From: Bacteroidota bacterium
Lineage (GTDB): Bacteria > Bacteroidota > Bacteroidia > Bacteroidales > Paludibacteraceae
Direction: 5' to 3'
Assembly (NCBI GenBank): GCA_023459355.1
Contig: JAEWUM010000006.1
Coordinates: forward strand, 1-18,443
Length of the DNA stretch: 18,443 nt
Shown here piece by piece: positions 14,722-18,443 of the stretch. The stretch's first letter is position 1. The number at the start of each line of letters is the position of its first letter. The notes below the pieces were generated by a model. That model did not search any database, was not told the DNA's origin, and saw only the letters and a list, made by a program, of their open reading frames with translations. Both the position numbers and the translations under genes were made by a program.

Positions 14722-15717
14722 TTAAGATTCAAGACCTGCGACTATTGTTTCCACTTGCCGGTTGATTTTTTCCCAGGTATCGTCATCCATTTTAGCACCC
14801 AGCACTTCTACCACCTGCGAAGACACAAAAGAGCCAATAAGGCCGCATTTATCAAGGGTTAAACCACGAGCCATGCCATACAGGAATCCTGCGGCATATA
14901 AGTCACCCGCACCGGTGGTATCGATACAGGCTGCCAAATAAGGCTTAATTATGTGTTGGTCATCACCGGACCGAACAAAAGAACCGTCCTTACCGATCTT
15001 GACAACAGCTATATACGCATGCTCAGCAATGTGTATCAGCGCCTCTTCCGGCTCTTTGCCCGTAAAAGCTTTTGCCTCTTCCTCATTGGCAAAAACAACA
15101 TCTACATAATCAGCAACTATCGACTTAAGAAACTCCAGGTTTGCTTCCACCACATTATAACTGGCCAAATCAATCGAGACGAGCAACCCTGCTTCTTTTG
15201 CCATTTTGATGGCAGTGTGTATCAGATCATGATTCTGAACCAAATACCCTTCGATGTGAAAAATATCGTAACCTGTAAACATTTCCGGTTTCAAATCAGC
15301 CGGTTCCAATTCACAGGCAGCACCCAGGAATGTACAAAGCGTCCGCTCCCCATCATCGGAAACCAACACTGTACAGGTACCCGATTTTTGCTCGCTATAA
15401 ATTAAATGCGGAACAACTCCGTTATGTAAAGTATCCTGCAAGAAAAACTCCCCTACTTCATCCCGGCCTGTTTTTCCAAAAAAACCGGCTTGTCCCCCCA
15501 GACGGGTAATTCCATTTACCGTATTGGAAGCTGAACCTCCGGTAGCCATTTTTGCACCGGACATATTAAAATTTCCCTGTATTTCTGTTACTTTTTCTGA
15601 ATTTATCAATTGCATTCCACCTTTTAGCAAATTCAGCTTTTTTAATAAATCATCATTCTCTATCTGCAACAAAATGTCTGTCAGAGCATTACCCATGCCC
15701 AATATTTTCTTCATCAT
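14722..15717 (-). CDS. PfkB-family carbohydrate/nucleoside kinase (adenosine kinase-like)
   Basis: A 331-residue ribokinase-fold enzyme. The N-terminal GMGNALTDILLQI and the sugar-site GGSASNTVNGITRLG (60-74) fit the family, as does GFFGKTGRDEVG. The C-terminal PfkB signature DTTGAGDLYAAGF (266-278) supplies the catalytic base D272 and the anion hole. The overall pattern (including GTCTVLVSDDGERTLCTFLGAA) resembles the PfkB proteins annotated as adenosine kinases in Bacteroidota. The true substrate (adenosine, inosine, a ketohexose or ribose) is not certain. The first of two consecutive ATG codons is used as start; the second (15714) is equally possible. First gene of a three-gene operon. Confidence 0.9.
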   Translation of the reverse strand: MMKKILGMGNALTDILLQIENDDLLKKLNLLKGGMQLINSEKVTEIQGNFNMSGAKMATGGSASNTVNGITRLGGQAGFFGKTGRDEVGEFFLQDTLHNGVVPHLIYSEQKSGTCTVLVSDDGERTLCTFLGAACELEPADLKPEMFTGYDIFHIEGYLVQNHDLIHTAIKMAKEAGLLVSIDLASYNVVEANLEFLKSIVADYVDVVFANEEEAKAFTGKEPEEALIHIAEHAYIAVVKIGKDGSFVRSGDDQHIIKPYLAACIDTTGAGDLYAAGFLYGMARGLTLDKCGLIGSFVSSQVVEVLGAKMDDDTWEKINRQVETIVAGLES

Positions 15718-15748
15718 TTAATATCTTTTTTAAAATTGCTTTTTTTTG

Positions 15749-15756
15749 CAAAGATA
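15749..15756 (-). promoter_or_regulatory. possible -7 element of the PfkB operon promoter
   Basis: On the minus strand TATCTTTG fits TAnnTTTG and lies about 32 bases before the PfkB ATG. No TTG is found 19-21 bases upstream, so only the -7 part is seen. It abuts the -33 element of the divergent tRNA promoter. Confidence 0.35.
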
Positions 15757-15787
15757 TTGCATAATTCAGAAAAACCTATTACTTTTG
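15756..15787 (+). promoter_or_regulatory. tRNA-Asn promoter
   Basis: TTG (15757-15759) is followed after exactly 20 bases by TACTTTTG (15780-15787), a full match to the Bacteroidota promoter. Transcription should begin near 15794, about 22 bases before the tRNA. Confidence 0.75.
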
Positions 15788-15815
15788 CATCGCATTTGAC
15801 AAAAATGTGGTTAAT

Positions 15816-15889
15816 TCTTCCTTAGCTCAGTCGGTTAGAGCATCTGACTGTTAATCAGAGGGTCCTTGGTTCAAGTCCAAGAGGGAGAG
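15816..15889 (+). tRNA. tRNA-Asn (GTT)
   Basis: The 74-base cloverleaf is complete. The acceptor stem TCTTCCT pairs with AGGGAGA (one G-U). The D arm is GCTC...GAGC, the anticodon stem TCTGA/TCAGA encloses the loop CTGTTAA with anticodon GTT (15850-15852), and the T arm is CTTGG-TTCAAGT-CCAAG. The discriminator base is G and CCA is not encoded, so it must be added after transcription. It stands alone, with its own promoter and terminator. Confidence 0.97.
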
Positions 15890-15900
15890 CAAACTGGAGA

Positions 15901-15935
15901 AAGCACTTACGAAATATAATCGTAGGTGCTTTTTT
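15901..15935 (+). terminator. rho-independent terminator after tRNA-Asn
   Basis: AAGCACTTACGA (15901-15912) pairs with TCGTAGGTGCTT (15920-15931), 12 base pairs with one T-G wobble and a 7-base loop, and is followed by a run of six T (15930-15935). It ends the tRNA transcript. The stretch from here to the dsbD start (15936-16226) contains no recognisable gene. Confidence 0.9.
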
Positions 15936-16092
15936 CACTTAAGTAGTTGTTATAATCAAGTTAGGAATGAAGTTTGATTGAAAAAACTATCCATCTTAAA
16001 TATTTACAACACATTGCCTGCAATATTTAATGATACAGACTGGTTTCACAGTTGAATATTTACTACAAAATTCTACTTGTTGATATTTTTAT

Positions 16093-16100
16093 TAATTTTG
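16093..16100 (+). promoter_or_regulatory. possible -7 element of the dsbD promoter
   Basis: TAATTTTG is an exact TAnnTTTG match about 125 bases before the dsbD start, in the AT-rich gap after the tRNA terminator. The upstream TTG copies are only 10 and 13 bases away, so the -33 element is not convincing. Confidence 0.35.
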
Positions 16101-16226
16101 TCTGCATTAGCAAAATCCTGATTTCTTTTTAAATTCTTCTTTTTCTTGTTAAGAAAATAAAAATACAAATGAACACTTATTCATACATTCATTTAATTGG
16201 TTAGATTTGCGGAAAATTTGAAGATT

Positions 16227-18245
16227 ATGCTTAAAAAAATTCATTTACTGATATTATTTGCCCTGGTTACTTTTGCTGTACCCGGACAAATCTTTGAGCC
16301 TGTTACCTGGTCACACGAGCTGAACATTACCGGTAAAACTACCGGCGAAGTGATTCACAAAGCAACCATCGAGGACAAATGGCACTTGTACGGGATGAAT
16401 ATTCCCAAAAACGGTCCCCGCCCCACACGCATTGTGTATGAAACTATGACGAATGCCAAGAAAGATGGAGACATCGTTGCCAAATCAAAATTATTGGAAG
16501 TATTCGACAAGAGCTTCGATATGAAACTGTCGTGGTATGCCAAAGAAGCAATTTTCGTACAGAAAGTCAAATTCAAGGACGCCACTCAGGTGAAAATTCA
16601 AGGTTATGTTGAATACATGGCTTGTGACGATGAACGTTGTCTTCCACCGGTGCAGGATGAGTTCTCCCTTGGAAACGCCAAAGTTACTCAAGCAGCAAAT
16701 GCGACAAAGGAACCGGTCGCTACAAAACCGATTGAACTGAAATCAACTGTTGAAGACAAGAAAATAAGTAAGGATAGTGCCGCGATTTCTCCCGTTAACA
16801 TACCGGAAAAAGAACTAAATGCTGCAACAACGGACTATTGGAAGCCGGTAATTGATGAATTGCGTGTTTTTGGCAATCAGTTGGGCAGTTCGGGTGACAT
16901 CTCGCTTTGGTTGATCTTTTTGGCGGGATTAGCCGGTGGTTTTCTGGCGCTATTCACGCCTTGCGTTTGGCCTATCATTCCCATGACAGTAAGCTTCTTT
17001 CTGAAAAGGTCGGAGAAAAAAGCCAAAGGACGACGGGATGCTATCTTATACGGACTATCAATCATTCTCATTTACGTAACCCTCGGGGTACTAATCACTG
17101 TTATATTTGGTGCAAGTGCATTAAACAGCATGTCAACCAATGCTGTATTTAATCTGCTCTTTTTTGCACTACTGGTGGTATTCGCCATTTCTTTCTTTGG
17201 TGCGTTTGAAATTACACTGCCGGCTTCCTGGTCGACTAAACTGGACGCGAAAGCTGATTCGACCGCAGGCATTCTCAGCATTTTATTCATGGCTTTTACC
17301 CTGGTACTGGTTTCCTTTTCCTGTACAGGACCAATCATAGGCACTTTGTTGGTTGAAGTAGCAAGCTCTGGTACCATCCTCGCGCCTGCAATCGGCATGC
17401 TTGGGTTCGCGGTCGCACTGGCCATTCCGTTTACCTTTTTTGCCTTCTTCCCTTCCCTGCTGAAATCGATGCCGAAGTCGGGTGGCTGGCTTAATAAGGT
17501 AAAAGTTGTACTGGCTTTCTTAGAACTGGCGTTAGCCCTCAAATTTTTATCGGTTGCCGATTTGGCTTACGGTTGGAGGATCCTTGACCGGGAAGTATTT
17601 ATTTCACTGTGGATCGTCATTTTTGCCTTGCTGGGCTTTTACCTGCTGGGGAAAATCAGGTTTCCTCACGACAGTGAAAGCAAGCACACCTCTGTTTTGG
17701 GGACTTTCTTAGCTATCATCTCTCTTTCTTTCGCGTTGTACATGATTCCCGGCCTGTGGGGAGCGCCCCTGAAGGCCATCAGTGCTTTTACACCGCCGTT
17801 AACCACACAGGACTTCAATTTGTATGATTATGAAGTACACGCCGAGTTTTCGGATTATGAAGCCGGAATGAAATACGCGGCTGAAAAGGGCAAACCGGTC
17901 GTGGTTGACTTCTCCGGATATGGTTGTGTCAATTGTCGTAAAATGGAGGCTTCAGTCTGGACTCACCCGCGGGTAAAAGAGTTGTTGGAGAACGATTATG
18001 TATTGATTACCCTATTTGTTGATGATAAAACACCATTGGATAATCCATATACGATTGAAGAAAATGGTAAAACAAGGAATATACGAACAATCGGAGATAA
18101 ATGGAGCTACCTGCAACGGATAAAATTCGGTGCCAATGCACAACCTTATTACGTGATGCTCGACAACAACGGAATTCCGTTGAGCAGTCCGTTCACTTTC
18201 GATGAAAATCCGGACAATTTCATCCGCTGGCTCGAAAGAGAATAA
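16227..18245 (+). CDS. dsbD: thiol:disulfide interchange protein DsbD (protein-disulfide reductase)
   Basis: DsbD carries electrons from cytoplasmic thioredoxin across the inner membrane to periplasmic disulfide isomerases and cytochrome c maturation proteins. All three parts are present with their cysteine pairs. The periplasmic alpha domain has ACDDERCLPP (C133, C138). The eight-helix membrane domain has FTPCVWPIIPM (C246) and SCTGPIIG (C366). The thioredoxin-like gamma domain has FSGYGCVNCRKMEASVW (C567, C570). The start is the ATG at 16227, giving a clear signal peptide (MLKKIHLLILFALVTFAVPGQ) and 672 residues. A TTG at 16197 would put ten charged residues before it and is rejected. GGAAAATTTGAAG precedes the ATG as a weak ribosome site. 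The gene stands alone. Confidence 0.96.
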   Translation: MLKKIHLLILFALVTFAVPGQIFEPVTWSHELNITGKTTGEVIHKATIEDKWHLYGMNIPKNGPRPTRIVYETMTNAKKDGDIVAKSKLLEVFDKSFDMKLSWYAKEAIFVQKVKFKDATQVKIQGYVEYMACDDERCLPPVQDEFSLGNAKVTQAANATKEPVATKPIELKSTVEDKKISKDSAAISPVNIPEKELNAATTDYWKPVIDELRVFGNQLGSSGDISLWLIFLAGLAGGFLALFTPCVWPIIPMTVSFFLKRSEKKAKGRRDAILYGLSIILIYVTLGVLITVIFGASALNSMSTNAVFNLLFFALLVVFAISFFGAFEITLPASWSTKLDAKADSTAGILSILFMAFTLVLVSFSCTGPIIGTLLVEVASSGTILAPAIGMLGFAVALAIPFTFFAFFPSLLKSMPKSGGWLNKVKVVLAFLELALALKFLSVADLAYGWRILDREVFISLWIVIFALLGFYLLGKIRFPHDSESKHTSVLGTFLAIISLSFALYMIPGLWGAPLKAISAFTPPLTTQDFNLYDYEVHAEFSDYEAGMKYAAEKGKPVVVDFSGYGCVNCRKMEASVWTHPRVKELLENDYVLITLFVDDKTPLDNPYTIEENGKTRNIRTIGDKWSYLQRIKFGANAQPYYVMLDNNGIPLSSPFTFDENPDNFIRWLERE

Positions 18246-18272
18246 CTGATTATCTGACAAAATTTCAGCCTG

Positions 18273-18310
18273 ATACTGCCAAAACAAGGGTTAAATTGTT
18301 TTGGCAGTAT
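18273..18310 (+). terminator. long hairpin after dsbD (probable terminator)
   Basis: ATACTGCCAAAACA (18273-18286) and TGTTTTGGCAGTAT (18297-18310) form a perfect 14-base stem with a 10-base loop, 28 bases after the dsbD stop. There is no T-run afterwards (TCTTGTG), so it may act as a transcript-stabilising or weak termination hairpin rather than a textbook terminator. Confidence 0.6.
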
Positions 18311-18337
18311 TCTTGTGAACAGACAGGATGGCAGTAG

Positions 18338-18357
18338 AGACGCACGGCCGTGCGTCT
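18338..18357. repeat. 20-base perfect palindrome (AGACGCACGG plus its complement)
   Basis: AGACGCACGG (18338-18347) is followed directly by its exact reverse complement CCGTGCGTCT (18348-18357), with GTAG before it. Palindromes of this form (GTAGAGACGC...GCGTCT) recur as dispersed intergenic repeats in cyanobacteria and Bacteroidota, to my recollection. It is far more G+C-rich than its surroundings. It directly precedes the heptamer array. Confidence 0.8.
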
Positions 18358-18360
18358 AAA

Positions 18361-18443
18361 TAGTGGTTAGTGGTTAGTGGTTAGTGGTTAGTGGTTAGTG
18401 GTTAGTGGTTAGTGGTTAGTGGTTAGTGGTTAGTGGTTAGTGG
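18361..18443. repeat. TAGTGGT heptamer tandem repeat (11 full copies plus 6 bases, runs off the window)
   Basis: The last 83 bases are eleven uninterrupted TAGTGGT units plus TAGTGG, without one mismatch. The array continues beyond the window, so its true length is unknown. The unit is identical to the one in the exporter operon at 12090-12113. Each unit holds a TAG on this strand and a TAA on the other; because 7 is not a multiple of 3, three units present a stop in every frame on both strands. Confidence 0.97.

Noticed and set aside
14953..15405. 150-residue open frame on the plus strand opposite the PfkB gene
   Set aside because: Shadow of the PfkB coding frame; no start signal or recognisable domain.
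16197..16226. TTG start extending DsbD by ten residues
   Set aside because: Would place charged residues before a clear signal peptide that begins at the ATG at 16227.
17072..17542. 156-residue open frame on the minus strand inside dsbD
   Set aside because: Lies fully opposite a certain gene, has no family features and the composition expected of an antisense frame.

Overview
The window looks like a piece of a Bacteroidota (probably class Bacteroidia) chromosome. Three things support this. The first 48 bases are the 5' end of a 16S rRNA gene on the minus strand with a Bacteroidota-like start. Several promoters fit the Bacteroidota pattern (TTG or TTTG, 19-20 bases, TAnnTTTG) rather than a sigma-70 pattern. 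The gene families are typical of the group: a two-permease MacB-type exporter with its own PadR and PspC/GIN-domain genes, an RluB with a long low-complexity N-terminus, and PfkB and DsbD. Finer placement is not possible from this sequence. All genes look like ordinary chromosomal genes; I see no transposase, phage, CRISPR or toxin genes.

Layout. (1) 1-350: the 16S start, its leader and a strong rRNA promoter. (2) 348-3253, minus strand: lipB, mtgA and rluB, with a clear terminator between rluB and mtgA. (3) 3579-4847, plus strand: rarA, diverging from rluB and converging on the next block with only 8 bases between. (4) 4856-12796, minus strand: a seven-gene operon read in the order ATPase, permease 1, permease 2, HlyD/MacA-like adaptor, TolC-like outer-membrane channel, PadR repressor, PspC/GIN membrane protein. 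(5) 13032-15717, minus strand: PfkB sugar/nucleoside kinase, EamA transporter, PlsC acyltransferase. (6) 15816-15889: tRNA-Asn with its own promoter and terminator. (7) 16227-18245: dsbD, followed by a long hairpin, a 20-base palindrome and a heptamer tandem repeat that runs off the end of the window.

The most interesting part is block 4. The first six genes would build a complete tripartite exporter (inner-membrane ABC pump, periplasmic adaptor, outer-membrane channel) and its likely autorepressor, with the PspC/GIN protein as the last gene. The operon promoter is well formed and carries a 9+9 base inverted repeat that covers its -33 element and spacer, which is a good candidate for the PadR operator. 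Each of the first three gene junctions in the operon holds a different short repeat: a TAGTGGT heptamer array, a cluster of CCCGGGTTAAAACCCGGG palindromes, and a degenerate heptamer array able to form a hairpin. The TAGTGGT heptamer also ends the window, next to the palindrome.

The window begins inside an rRNA gene and ends inside a tandem repeat. Both are classic assembly breakpoints, so it may be one complete contig.
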